Under the pieces are notes generated by a model. It made no database searches. It had not been told where the DNA came from and was given only the letters and a program-made list of their open reading frames with translations. The position numbers and the translations under genes are program-made. 34,801 nucleotides of DNA from Deltaproteobacteria bacterium (GTDB taxonomy: Bacteria; Myxococcota_A; UBA9160; UBA6930), in contig JAJDAR010000285.1 of assembly GCA_029261775.1 (NCBI GenBank), positions 1 through 34,801 on the forward strand. Direction: 5' to 3'. The first letter of the stretch is position 1. Every line of letters starts with the position of its first letter. Below, piece after piece: positions 8,638 to 17,670 of this stretch.

Positions 8638-11430
8638 ATGGCGACCAGGCGGAAGAAGCGAGGCAAGGGCCGGACCCCTTCGAAGGCAGCTCCGAGCAAG
8701 CGTCGGACCCCCTCGAAGGCGGCTTCGGGCAAGGGTCGGACCGCCTCGAAGGCGGCTCCCCGTGGTGGGACCAGCCAGCGGGCGCGACGGGCGAAGGCCA
8801 CGCAGCGCAAGACCCCGCCCGCCCGCGCCCGGCGTCGCAGCGTTCGCCTGTCCCCCCACGTCCGCCCGACCGAGGTGGATCTGCACGTCGAGGTCGATCC
8901 GTCCGTCGGCCCGGGCTTCGAGGGCGAGGTCACCCACCACCTGTCGATTGCGCGCACCACGCGCAGCTTCGAGATCCACGCCGCCGATCTGCGCGTCTCG
9001 AGGGCTCGCATCGAGGTGGACGGACGCCGCATTCGCGCCACGCTCGAGCCCGACCCGGAGCGGCAGACCCTGGTCGTGCGTCCTGCGGAGCCGCTGCTCC
9101 CGGGAACCGCGACGCTCTCGCTCGCGTTCCGCGGCCGTCTGCGCAAGGACCTTCGCGGCCTGTATGCCGCCAGCTCGGGGGAGCGTGCCTATGCATTCAC
9201 CCAGCTCGAAGCGGCGGATGCCCGCCGCTTCTTCCCCTGCTTCGACGAGCCGTCGTTCAAGGCGGCCTTCGCGCTCTCGGTGACGACCGGTCGCGGCAAC
9301 ACCGTGCTTTCGAACTCCCCGTCGGCCAAGATCGAGCCGCTCGACGGGGGACGCAAGCGCGTGCACTTCGAGCGCACGCCGCTGCTCTCCACGTACCTGC
9401 TCGCCCTCGCGGTCGGCGAGCTCGAGGCGTCGGAACCCAGGTTCTGCGGCAAGACCGAGATCCGCGTCTGGCACGTACCGGGCAAGGGCGGGCTGAACGA
9501 CTTCGGCCTCGAGACCGCGCGCGAGACGCTCTCGCGCCTCGAAGCCTACTTCGATCTCCCCTACCCGTACGAGAAGCTCGATCTGGTCGCCGTGCCCGAC
9601 TTCGAGGCGGGCGCGATGGAGAACGCGGGCGCCGTCTTCTTTCGCGAAACGCTGCTGCTGGTCGATCCCGAGACGGCGACCCTGCAGGAGAAGAAGCGCG
9701 TCGCCGAGGTGATCTGCCACGAGCTCGCCCACATGTGGTACGGCGACCTGGTCACGATGGCCTGGTGGGACGACCTGTGGCTCAACGAGGCCTTCGCCAC
9801 GTGGATGGCCTTCCAGGTCGTCGACGGCTGGAAGCCCGAGTGGAAGATGTGGAACGACTTCCAGCACTACCGCTCGGCCGCGCTCGGCATGGATGCGCTC
9901 GCGCAGACCCATCCGATCTACACCAAGGTGCGTACGCCCGAAGAGGCGACCGAGAACTTCGATCTGATCACCTACGAGAAAGGCGCCTCGGTCGTACGCA
10001 TGATCGAGCGCTACCTCGGCGCGGAGACCTTTCGCGCGGGCGTCCGGTGCTACATCCGGGACCACCAGCTCGGCAACACGGTGGCCGCCGATCTGTGGGA
10101 CGCGCTCGGTGAGGCCTCGGGGCAGGAGGTCGAGCCGATCGTGCGGGCCTGGATCGAGCAGCCCGGCTTCCCCCTGGTCCGCATCACGCGCAAGAGCCGG
10201 GACGGCGGGACGGAGCTCACGGTCCGTCAGGAGCGGTTCCGCTCGAAGGGCGGACGCGCCCGGGCCGGCGGCCGCGAGAGCTGGCCGATCCCCTGGGTCG
10301 GGCGCATCGGGACCGGCCGCACGCGGAGTCGCACCGAGCGGGCGCTGCTGACGAAGAAGCGGCAGGTGCTGACGCTGCCGGTCGCGAAACCTCGCTTCGT
10401 CTACGGCAATGCCGACGAGGGAGGGTTCTTCCGGCCCCTGCACGCGCCGGAGGAGCTGGCGGCCATCGCGGGCTCGCTCGATGCGCTCTCGGCGGTCGAG
10501 CGGATGGGTCTGCTCGGCCATCAATGGGCCGCGGTGCGCTCGCTGTTCGCTGACGTGGGACCCCTGCTCGATCTGGCCCTGGCCTTCGGGGAGGAGACCG
10601 ATGCCGACGTGCTGTTGACCCTGGCCGCGCCGCTCGACGGGCTCTGCGGGACGGCGAGGAGAGCACTCGTGGACGGCGCCGACGCGATCCTCCGCGGGCA
10701 GATCGTGGACGCCTTCGGTCCCGCCCTGCAGGCGGCGGGTTTCGACCGAGGTGATCCCGACGACACGGACACCAGCCTGCGCCGCGCCGCGCTGCTCACG
10801 CTGGTGGGGCAGGTCGGCGAGGACCCGACCCTGGTGCCTCGGATCGCCGAGCTCTGCGACGCCTATCTGGACGATCGCCGCTCGATCGATCCCAATCTCG
10901 CGGACGGCATCGTCTCCCAGGCGGCGCGCTCTGGCGACGGCGAGCGCTTCGAACGGTTCCTCGCCCAGGCCGAACGCGCGGCGACGCCGCAGGAGCGCAG
11001 GCGTTTCCTGATGGCCCTCGGATCGTTTCGCGAGCCGGCCTTGATCAAGCGCACGCTCGAACTCTGCCTCACGGACACGATCCTGACCCAGGACGTTGCG
11101 ATCCTGCTGACCCGGATGCTCGGCAATCGGGCCGCCGGCGAGGCGACCTGGGCGTTCATGAAGCGGCGCTGGAAGGCGCTGGTCCGGCGACTCCCGCCGA
11201 TGATGGTCACCCGGCCCATCGAGGCGACTCCGGCGCTCGGAACCAGGGAGTACCGACGCGACGTCGCCGAATTCTTCGAAGCGCATCCGGTGGCGACGGG
11301 GGAGCGGGCCGTGCGCCAGGCACTCGAGCAGTTCGACCTCGATCTGGCCTTCGATCGGAAGGTCGGCCCGGCCCTGCAGCGCTGGCTGGCGCAGCGCGCG
11401 GATCTGGAGCCCGGCAAGCGGAGGGGTTGA
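8638..11430 (+). CDS. M1 family aminopeptidase with a basic repetitive N-terminal extension, 930 aa
   Basis: GAMENAG and HELAHMWYGDLV...NEAFA zinc-peptidase motifs; ATG at 8638 preceded by GGAGGGGGGAG. Confidence 0.93.
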   Translation: MATRRKKRGKGRTPSKAAPSKRRTPSKAASGKGRTASKAAPRGGTSQRARRAKATQRKTPPARARRRSVRLSPHVRPTEVDLHVEVDPSVGPGFEGEVTHHLSIARTTRSFEIHAADLRVSRARIEVDGRRIRATLEPDPERQTLVVRPAEPLLPGTATLSLAFRGRLRKDLRGLYAASSGERAYAFTQLEAADARRFFPCFDEPSFKAAFALSVTTGRGNTVLSNSPSAKIEPLDGGRKRVHFERTPLLSTYLLALAVGELEASEPRFCGKTEIRVWHVPGKGGLNDFGLETARETLSRLEAYFDLPYPYEKLDLVAVPDFEAGAMENAGAVFFRETLLLVDPETATLQEKKRVAEVICHELAHMWYGDLVTMAWWDDLWLNEAFATWMAFQVVDGWKPEWKMWNDFQHYRSAALGMDALAQTHPIYTKVRTPEEATENFDLITYEKGASVVRMIERYLGAETFRAGVRCYIRDHQLGNTVAADLWDALGEASGQEVEPIVRAWIEQPGFPLVRITRKSRDGGTELTVRQERFRSKGGRARAGGRESWPIPWVGRIGTGRTRSRTERALLTKKRQVLTLPVAKPRFVYGNADEGGFFRPLHAPEELAAIAGSLDALSAVERMGLLGHQWAAVRSLFADVGPLLDLALAFGEETDADVLLTLAAPLDGLCGTARRALVDGADAILRGQIVDAFGPALQAAGFDRGDPDDTDTSLRRAALLTLVGQVGEDPTLVPRIAELCDAYLDDRRSIDPNLADGIVSQAARSGDGERFERFLAQAERAATPQERRRFLMALGSFREPALIKRTLELCLTDTILTQDVAILLTRMLGNRAAGEATWAFMKRRWKALVRRLPPMMVTRPIEATPALGTREYRRDVAEFFEAHPVATGERAVRQALEQFDLDLAFDRKVGPALQRWLAQRADLEPGKRRG
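8668..8766 (+). repeat. 3 x 33-nt in-frame tandem repeat encoding GRTPSKAAPSK / RRTPSKAASGK / GRTASKAAPRG
   Basis: Read directly from the translation and nucleotide sequence at the 5' end of the M1 peptidase gene. Confidence 0.9.
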
Positions 11431-12539
11431 CGCGAGGGTCCGACTTTCGGTTTACTTTCGCCATGCCGCATCGGGGCGCGCCCGCCAATCCGCCCAACCG
11501 CTTCGAGCGGGTGCGCACCGTGCCGCCCTCCGCCGACCCCGGGCACGGCTTCGGCATCGAGCCCGACCCGGACGAGCCGCCTCCGGACGTGCGCACGATC
11601 TATCTGCGCGATCCCTCTCGCAGCATCGTCGCCACCAACTCGAGCCCGGACGTCGGCTTCGACGCGAGCGTCAACCCGTACCGCGGCTGCGCACACGGCT
11701 GCTCCTACTGCTACGCGCGGCCGAACCACGAGTACCTGGGCTTCTCCGCCGGGCTCGACTTCGAGACCCGGATCCTGGTCAAGGAGCGTGCGCCCGAGCT
11801 GCTGCGCGCGGCCCTCTCCCGCAAATCCTGGAAGCCGCAGGTCGTCGCGTTCTCCGGGGTGACCGACCCGTACCAACCCGCGGAGCGGAGCTTCCAGATC
11901 ACCCGGCGTTGCCTGGAGGTGCTCGTCGCCTTCCGGAATCCCGTGGGACTGATCACCAAGGGCGCGCTGGTCACCCGCGATGCCGACCTGCTGGCCGAGC
12001 TGGCCCGCTTCGACGCTGCGTCCGTCGTCGTCTCCGTGACGACCCTCGACGCCTCGTTGCAGCGCCGCATGGAGCCCCTGGCGGCGAAGCCGAGCAGGCG
12101 GCTGGCGGCGATCTCGGCGCTCGCGGCTGCGGGCATCCCGGTCGGCGTCAACGTCGCACCCGTGATCCCTGGCCTGACCGACCACGAGATCCCGCGCATC
12201 CTCGAGGCTGCCGCCGATGCAGGGGCGAGCTTCGCAGGCATCGTCGTGCTGCGACTGCCGCACGGGGTGAAGGAGATCTTCTCGGACTGGCTCGAGGCCC
12301 ACGCGCCGGAGCGCAAGGCAAAGGTGCTCCACCGCCTGCAGGAGATGCGGGGTGGCAAGCTCTACGACAGCCGTTTCGGAACGCGGGGCCGGGGCGAGGG
12401 CAAGTACGCCGGCCAGCTGCGCGCGATCTTCGATCTGGCGGCGCGTCGCCACGGGCTGGCGCCACGGGGGCCGACCCTCTCGGCGGATCACTTCCGGGTG
12501 CCGGGGGGTGCGCGGCAGCTGGGGCTGTTTGCGGACTGA
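11427..12539 (+). CDS. PA0069/Rv2578c-type radical SAM protein
   Basis: NPYRGCAHGCSYCYARPNHEYLG (CX3CX2C cluster motif), FSGVTDPYQPAE, ITKGALVTRDADLL; TTG at 11427 overlaps the upstream stop, alternative ATG at 11463. Confidence 0.87.
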   Translation: MTRGSDFRFTFAMPHRGAPANPPNRFERVRTVPPSADPGHGFGIEPDPDEPPPDVRTIYLRDPSRSIVATNSSPDVGFDASVNPYRGCAHGCSYCYARPNHEYLGFSAGLDFETRILVKERAPELLRAALSRKSWKPQVVAFSGVTDPYQPAERSFQITRRCLEVLVAFRNPVGLITKGALVTRDADLLAELARFDAASVVVSVTTLDASLQRRMEPLAAKPSRRLAAISALAAAGIPVGVNVAPVIPGLTDHEIPRILEAAADAGASFAGIVVLRLPHGVKEIFSDWLEAHAPERKAKVLHRLQEMRGGKLYDSRFGTRGRGEGKYAGQLRAIFDLAARRHGLAPRGPTLSADHFRVPGGARQLGLFAD

Positions 12540-12565
12540 CCTCGCCCGCCTCCGATGGTGCGCGT

Positions 12566-12949
12566 CTAGTGATCGTGCCCATGGGCACGCTCGGCGAGCG
12601 TGCGCGCCCGGTCGTCGAGATCGGTCGGGGCGCACAGACCGAGATCGGCCAGCAACGCCTCGAGGGCCTGCTGCCAGCAGCGGTAGTACGGGTACTCGAC
12701 CGGGGTCTCCGACCCTGCGGCGCGGGGTCGGTCGGCTTCCCAGCGCGCGATCGCCTCGATCAGCTTCTCCTGGAAGGACGACCACGCGAACAGCCCTCGC
12801 TCGTGAAGCGCGAGGGTCAAGCCGAAGGTGCGGCTCTCCCAGGGCGCCGCGAACACCAGCTCGCCGTTCGCGCGCGGCGGCGCGGCCGGACCCGACACGG
12901 GCAGGAGATCGCCGGGATGAACGGGCAGGAGATCGCCGGGCTCGGTCAC
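12566..12949 (-). CDS. nitrile hydratase accessory/activator protein, 127 aa
   Basis: [39 protein letters not shown] matches the NHase activator family; GTG start overlaps the alpha-subunit stop (GTGA). Confidence 0.85.
   Translation of the reverse strand: MTEPGDLLPVHPGDLLPVSGPAAPPRANGELVFAAPWESRTFGLTLALHERGLFAWSSFQEKLIEAIARWEADRPRAAGSETPVEYPYYRCWQQALEALLADLGLCAPTDLDDRARTLAERAHGHDH
12897..12940 (-). repeat. 24-nt period direct duplication (20 bp identical) at the 5' end of the NHase activator gene
   Basis: ACGGGCAGGAGATCGCCGGG at 12897-12916 and 12921-12940; encodes the doubled PGDLLPV peptide. Confidence 0.9.
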
Positions 12950-13530
12950 GGCGGCGGAATCCGAGCGACACCGATCATCGCGTCGCGGCTGACGAGCCCG
13001 GCGAGCGCATCCTCCGCCAGGCCCTCGCTGCCGGCGGGTCGTTCGGGAAGCACCAGGTAGCGGACCTCTGCGCTCGAATCCCAGACACGGATCTCGGTCG
13101 CCTCGTCGAGCGCCAGCCCCATCTCGGCCAGCACCGCGCGTGGCTCGCGCACGATGCGCGAGCGGTACGCCGGATCCTTGTACCAGGACGGCGGGAGTCC
13201 GAGCACGGGCCAGGGGTAGCAGCTGCAGAGGGTGCACACGACGACGTTGTGCACGCCCGGAGCGTTCTCGACGACGACCAGGTGCTCGCTCTGGGGACCT
13301 TCGAAGCCGAGCTCCGCGATCGCCGAGCGGCCGTCGGTCAGCAGGCGTGCGCGATAGGCGGGATCGCTCCAGGCGCGGGCGACGACCCGCGCGCCGTTCA
13401 TCGGACCGACCTGCTCCTCGTAGTACGCGATCAGCCGGTCGATGGCCGGGGCCTCGACCACGCCGCGCTCGGTGAGCAGGGCCTCGAGGGCCTCCGTGCG
13501 CAGCGCCGGGTCGCTGGGATCGTGGCTCAT
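12946..13530 (-). CDS. nitrile hydratase subunit alpha, cobalt-type
   Basis: Metal-binding motif [29 protein letters not shown]; the CTLCSC form (T rather than S) is the Co-type signature. Confidence 0.95.
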   Translation of the reverse strand: MSHDPSDPALRTEALEALLTERGVVEAPAIDRLIAYYEEQVGPMNGARVVARAWSDPAYRARLLTDGRSAIAELGFEGPQSEHLVVVENAPGVHNVVVCTLCSCYPWPVLGLPPSWYKDPAYRSRIVREPRAVLAEMGLALDEATEIRVWDSSAEVRYLVLPERPAGSEGLAEDALAGLVSRDAMIGVARIPPP

Positions 13531-14117
13531 GCGGGCTCCAGGTAGTCCTCGAAGAGATCGACGTGCACCGTGGTGGCGGCCTCGGCCGAGGTGCCGTAGA
13601 GCTCCGAAGCGTCGAAGCGGATGGCGTAGAGGGGCTGGACGCTTTCCCCCTCCCCCGAGGCGTTGGTATCCGGCAAGACCCACGCGTCCGGATGGACGAG
13701 CGCGACCGTTCCGTGACGCGCCCGCACGTAGGCCGGCAGACGGGTGTGCCCCCGCGGTTGATGGTTGCGGGTGCGCACGCGGTCTCCCACGGCGAAGCGC
13801 GGCGCTCCGCTGCGTGGACGACGTGCCGGAAGGGGCGTGATCCGTCCCTTTTGTGCACCGACCTCGTGCACCAGCAGCTCGAGTGCCGCGAGCCAGCGGC
13901 CGTAGTAGCCCGCCGTCAGATACGTGGTGGGCGCGAGGCGCTCGATGGCGTGGCGGAAGCGGTCGACGTTCCAGCAACCGGCGGCGATGGCGAGGGACGC
14001 GAGCATCGCCACGCGACCGTGCCACGGCTCCGGGAACGGCCGGTACCCGGCGTCGTCCGGAGATCGCACGACGGGGCCGAAACCCTCCCGTCCGCCGAGA
14101 TCGTGGATGCCGTTCAT
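13527..14117 (-). CDS. nitrile hydratase subunit beta
   Basis: [16 protein letters not shown]... N-terminus, [12 protein letters not shown] and C-terminal [17 protein letters not shown] overlap with alpha. Confidence 0.93.
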   Translation of the reverse strand: MNGIHDLGGREGFGPVVRSPDDAGYRPFPEPWHGRVAMLASLAIAAGCWNVDRFRHAIERLAPTTYLTAGYYGRWLAALELLVHEVGAQKGRITPLPARRPRSGAPRFAVGDRVRTRNHQPRGHTRLPAYVRARHGTVALVHPDAWVLPDTNASGEGESVQPLYAIRFDASELYGTSAEAATTVHVDLFEDYLEPA

Positions 14118-14167
14118 GCGAGCCGTCCATCCTGAGGCAGGTTCCACGGTCGTAGACCGCGACCGCT

Positions 14168-14227
14168 TTCCGTAGGTCGGCCCTGCGGGCTGCCGTCTTC
14201 CGGAACACGACCCTTCGGGCTGCCGTT
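14168..14227. repeat. 2 x 30-nt imperfect tandem repeat in the divergent NHase/ATPase intergenic region
   Basis: ttccgtaggtcggccctgcgggctgccgtc / ttccggaacacgacccttcgggctgccgtt, 23 of 30 positions identical by hand. Confidence 0.7.
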
Positions 14228-14262
14228 CACGGCGGGAAGGCTACCACGTATGCTCCGCGCCC

Positions 14263-16014
14263 ATGGAGAGCGCGGAAGCCCTCGCGGATCTGCTGCGACG
14301 CATCGACGGCCGCGGCTACAAGGCGTACAAGGAGCTCTCGGGCCGCAGCTACGAGCTGGGCTCGGCAAGCCTTCATGTCGATACCGTGCAGGGAGACCCG
14401 TTCGCGGCCCCCTCGCGCATGCGCCTGCGCGTGCCACGAGAGCGCGCCGCCGTTCCCGCGTCGCTGACGGAGGGCCGCATCCGACGGATCGCCTTCGAGG
14501 ACTTCGTCGCACGCGCGGTGCGGGACGCGATCCGGCGCGAGACGCGTGGCCACCGCGGCTCGGGCAAGAGCGGTCGGGTGGGAATCGACGCCGGCGCGGA
14601 GTCGATCCTGGAGCGCACGGCGGCTCGTGTGACCGATGATTTCGTCGAGGTCCGCCTCGAGGTCGGCCTGCCGGCCGCGGGTCGCCGGGTGCTGGGCCGG
14701 GAGGCGGAGGAGATCCTGCAGGACGAGCTTCCGGCGATCGCCGAGGCCGCCCTGCACATGCCCGCGCTCTCCGAGTCCGAGGCCCGGCGCCACGTCGAGA
14801 CGGCCGAGAACCACGCCGCCTTGCAGACCCAGCTTCCGGCCCACGGACTGGTCGCCTTCGTCGCCGACGGCTCCATCCTTCCGCGAGAGAGCGGCGCCAG
14901 CGATCGACCGGCTCCGGATCTCGCTGTGCCCTTCGTCTCGCCCGCCGAACTGCGGGTCACCCTCGAGCTGCCGAATCCGTTGCCGAGCCCCGACGGCGCC
15001 CCGCGCGACGAGGTCTCGGGCCTCGGCGTGCCCGAGGGCGTGACGCTGATCGTCGGCGGCGGCTACCACGGAAAGTCGACCCTGCTGCGCGCGATCGAGC
15101 GCGGCGTGTACCCCCACGTCCCCGGAGATGGTCGGGAGCTCGTCGCCACCCGCTCGTCGGCGGTGAAGGTCCGCGCCGAGGATGGCCGGGTGGTCGCCGG
15201 ATGCGACATCGCGGCGTTCATCTCCGACCTCCCGGCGAGCCTGGGCACCACCCGCGACACGCGCTGCTTCTCCACGGCGGACGCGAGCGGCAGCACCAGC
15301 CAGGCCGCGAGCCTCGCCGAGGCCCTCGAGGTCGGCGCGCGGCTGCTGCTCCTCGACGAGGACACCTCCGCCGCCAACTTCATGGTGCGCGACGCTCGCA
15401 TGCAGGCGCTCGTGCACCCGGACCGCGAGCCCATCACCCCCTTCGTCGACCGCGTGCGCGAGCTGCACGACACCCTGGGCGTCTCGACGGTGCTGGTGAT
15501 GGGCGGCTCGGGGGACTACTTCGACGTCGCCGACACCGTGATCGAGATGCACGCCTACGAACCCCGCGACGTCACGAAGGCGGCGAAGCGCATCGCCGTC
15601 GATGCGCCGTCCCAGCGGCGACGCGCCGAGCGCGCCCTGCCCCTCGCGGCGCCGCGCGGGCGCGCCCCGCTGGCGAGCAGTCTCGACCCCCGCCGCGGGC
15701 GCCGGGAGATCAGGATCGACGCGATCGGCACCCATGCGCTGCGCTTCGGCACCGACGAGATCGATCTACGCGGGGTGGAGCAGCTGGTCGACCCGAGCCA
15801 GACCCGTGCGATCGGCTTGATCCTCGCGCAGGCCCGTGCCTGGATGGGCGACGGGGTCGGCGTGCATGCGCTGCTCGACCGGATCGAATCGTTTCTCGAC
15901 GGCGAGGGCCTCGACGCCCTCGGCGATCGGCCCGAGCACCTCGCGAGACCGCGTCGGCACGAGATCGCAGCAGCCCTGAACCGCCTGCGCACGCTGCGCG
16001 TGCAGCCCCTCTGA
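14263..16014 (+). CDS. predicted ABC-class ATPase (PF09818-like), 583 aa
   Basis: GVTLIVGGGYHGKSTLLRAIERGVYPHVPGDGRE (Walker A), LLLLDEDTSAANFMVRD (Walker B), N-terminal LLRRIDGRGYKAYKEL typical of the family. Confidence 0.88.
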   Translation: MESAEALADLLRRIDGRGYKAYKELSGRSYELGSASLHVDTVQGDPFAAPSRMRLRVPRERAAVPASLTEGRIRRIAFEDFVARAVRDAIRRETRGHRGSGKSGRVGIDAGAESILERTAARVTDDFVEVRLEVGLPAAGRRVLGREAEEILQDELPAIAEAALHMPALSESEARRHVETAENHAALQTQLPAHGLVAFVADGSILPRESGASDRPAPDLAVPFVSPAELRVTLELPNPLPSPDGAPRDEVSGLGVPEGVTLIVGGGYHGKSTLLRAIERGVYPHVPGDGRELVATRSSAVKVRAEDGRVVAGCDIAAFISDLPASLGTTRDTRCFSTADASGSTSQAASLAEALEVGARLLLLDEDTSAANFMVRDARMQALVHPDREPITPFVDRVRELHDTLGVSTVLVMGGSGDYFDVADTVIEMHAYEPRDVTKAAKRIAVDAPSQRRRAERALPLAAPRGRAPLASSLDPRRGRREIRIDAIGTHALRFGTDEIDLRGVEQLVDPSQTRAIGLILAQARAWMGDGVGVHALLDRIESFLDGEGLDALGDRPEHLARPRRHEIAAALNRLRTLRVQPL

Positions 16015-16026
16015 TCCCGACCGCGG

Positions 16027-17577
16027 TCAGGCCTCGGCGCGCAGCCTCTCGAGCAACGCTTCGTCCACCCGGGCCTTGACCGTGCGCCGGTCGATCCCGA
16101 GGCGACGCGCCGCCTCCTCGTAGCTGCCCGTCCGGGCGTACACGAGGGTGGCATAGCGACTGGCCAGGGCGTCCATGTCGAGCTCGGCCTCGACGAGGGC
16201 GCGGGCCAGCTCGGCCCGCGCTCCGCCGGTGACCCTGCCGGTTCCCGGACCGGGTGGCGCATAGCTGCCGCGAATCGCGACGTTGCGGATGCACTGCTCG
16301 AGCTCGCGGATGTTGCCCGGCCAGGCGTAGGTGGGGCCGAGCTCGTGCTCGATCCAGCTCTCCACCTGCTCGGCGATCGAGTCGGCCTCGTCGGGCCCGA
16401 AGAGCCGACGGGCGATCACCAGCACCAGGTTGTGCAGGTCCTCGGGATGGTCCTCGAGCTGCTCTCGCAGGCTCGGGGTGCGGATCCAGTCCGAGTTGAG
16501 CCGGTAGTAGAAGTCCTGCCGGAACGCGCCGCTCTGCATCTCCTCGGCCAGGTCGCGGTTCGTCGCGGCGATGATCTTCCCCGCGAAGATGCGTTCGCGC
16601 GTCTCGCCGAGCCGCTGGAAGCGCCGCGTCTGGAGGACGCGTAGCAGCTTCACCTGGATCTCCCCGTCGAGCTCGCCGATCTCGTCGAGGAAGACGGTGC
16701 CACCCTCCCCACAGGCCTCGAGCCAGCCCTCCCGATCCTCGACGGCACCGGTGAACGCGCCCTTGCGATGTCCGAAGAGCTCGGATTCGATCAGGGTGGG
16801 CGACAGGGCGGACAGATTCAGCGCGTGGAACGAAGCGGTCGCGCCCTCCGCGAAGGTCTGGGTCTCGGGATCGAACGGAATGAAACGCGAGAGCCCGATC
16901 GCCCGCGCCACGAGCTCCTTGCCGGTGCCCGACTCGCCGGTGATCAACGTCGTGAAGTCGTGCATGCGATCGGACAGGGCACGCCGGTAGCGGCCCCGGT
17001 CGTGCGAGAAGATCGACTGCCAGACCGCCGCACGCAGCCGCGCGGCGGGCAGCGACGCGCCGTAGATCTGCCGGAAGACGTGATGGAAGGCTCGCCGCGT
17101 CTGATAGCCGTAGGCGAACAGGAAGGCGGGGTCGCGACGCGAGGGAAGCGTGAAGCCCGGCAGATCCGTGTAGTGGCGCACGTCCGCCGCGAAGCGGTCG
17201 AAGGCCGGCACCTTGTGCGGCTTGCCGTCCGCGTCGCGGGCCATGGCCTGGAACCAGTCGTCGGCGTACCCCGCATACAGCGCGTAGAGCACCAGCTCCT
17301 CGTAGAGCTCGAGCTCCTCGTCGGTCGCCGCCTCCCCGGCCGCCAGCCGCTCGCGCAGCTGGGGCAGCAGCTCCCGCACGGCCTCGTCGATCCGCGCCAG
17401 GTTGGGATTCAGCCCGCCGAGCTCGGTGTCGACGTTCCAGACCTCGCGGGTCTTGACGAAGCGCCGGCCGAGCACCTCCCGCTCGTTGGCGATCCGCTCC
17501 GGCAGGAAGGGGTTCACCGCGGTGAGCCGCGCCATCGCCTCGGCGATGGCACGCTCCTTGCCTCTCATGAGGGACAT
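16027..17577 (-). CDS. sigma-54-dependent transcriptional activator with unassigned N-terminal domain
   Basis: GESGTGKE Walker A, ELFGHRKGAFTGAVED (GAFTGA loop), AATNRDL, WPGNIRELEQ, C-terminal HTH LGIDRRTVKARV; ATG at 17577 has GGAG upstream, GTG at 17622 is the alternative. Confidence 0.92.
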   Translation of the reverse strand: MSLMRGKERAIAEAMARLTAVNPFLPERIANEREVLGRRFVKTREVWNVDTELGGLNPNLARIDEAVRELLPQLRERLAAGEAATDEELELYEELVLYALYAGYADDWFQAMARDADGKPHKVPAFDRFAADVRHYTDLPGFTLPSRRDPAFLFAYGYQTRRAFHHVFRQIYGASLPAARLRAAVWQSIFSHDRGRYRRALSDRMHDFTTLITGESGTGKELVARAIGLSRFIPFDPETQTFAEGATASFHALNLSALSPTLIESELFGHRKGAFTGAVEDREGWLEACGEGGTVFLDEIGELDGEIQVKLLRVLQTRRFQRLGETRERIFAGKIIAATNRDLAEEMQSGAFRQDFYYRLNSDWIRTPSLREQLEDHPEDLHNLVLVIARRLFGPDEADSIAEQVESWIEHELGPTYAWPGNIRELEQCIRNVAIRGSYAPPGPGTGRVTGGARAELARALVEAELDMDALASRYATLVYARTGSYEEAARRLGIDRRTVKARVDEALLERLRAEA

Positions 17578-17640
17578 ACGGAACTCCGATGGCTCGGAAG
17601 CGTTCTCCGGGCTGGAGGACACGAAATGGCGGCCGAGTCA

Positions 17641-17655
17641 GTACAATCAATGTAC
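17641..17655. promoter_or_regulatory. inverted repeat GTACA-ATCAA-TGTAC in the divergent regulator/acyltransferase region
   Basis: 5-bp perfect arms; left arm overlaps a TACAAT hexamer resembling a -10 element. Confidence 0.35.
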
Positions 17656-17670
17656 GGACAGGATCATCGG

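Noticed and set aside
8668-8766. CRISPR-like repeat array
   Set aside because: Repeats are contiguous, in frame, without spacers, and encode a basic peptide at the start of the M1 peptidase.
17578-17670. Sigma-54 (-24/-12) promoter for the PlsC-like gene
   Set aside because: Checked GG-N10-GC spacing by eye around TGGC motifs on the plus strand and found no match; only the short dyad remains.
16768-17670. N-terminal extension of the PlsC-like ORF back to 16768
   Set aside because: The extension is antisense to the conserved AAA+ regulator and low complexity; ATG at 17671 with a Shine-Dalgarno site fits better.
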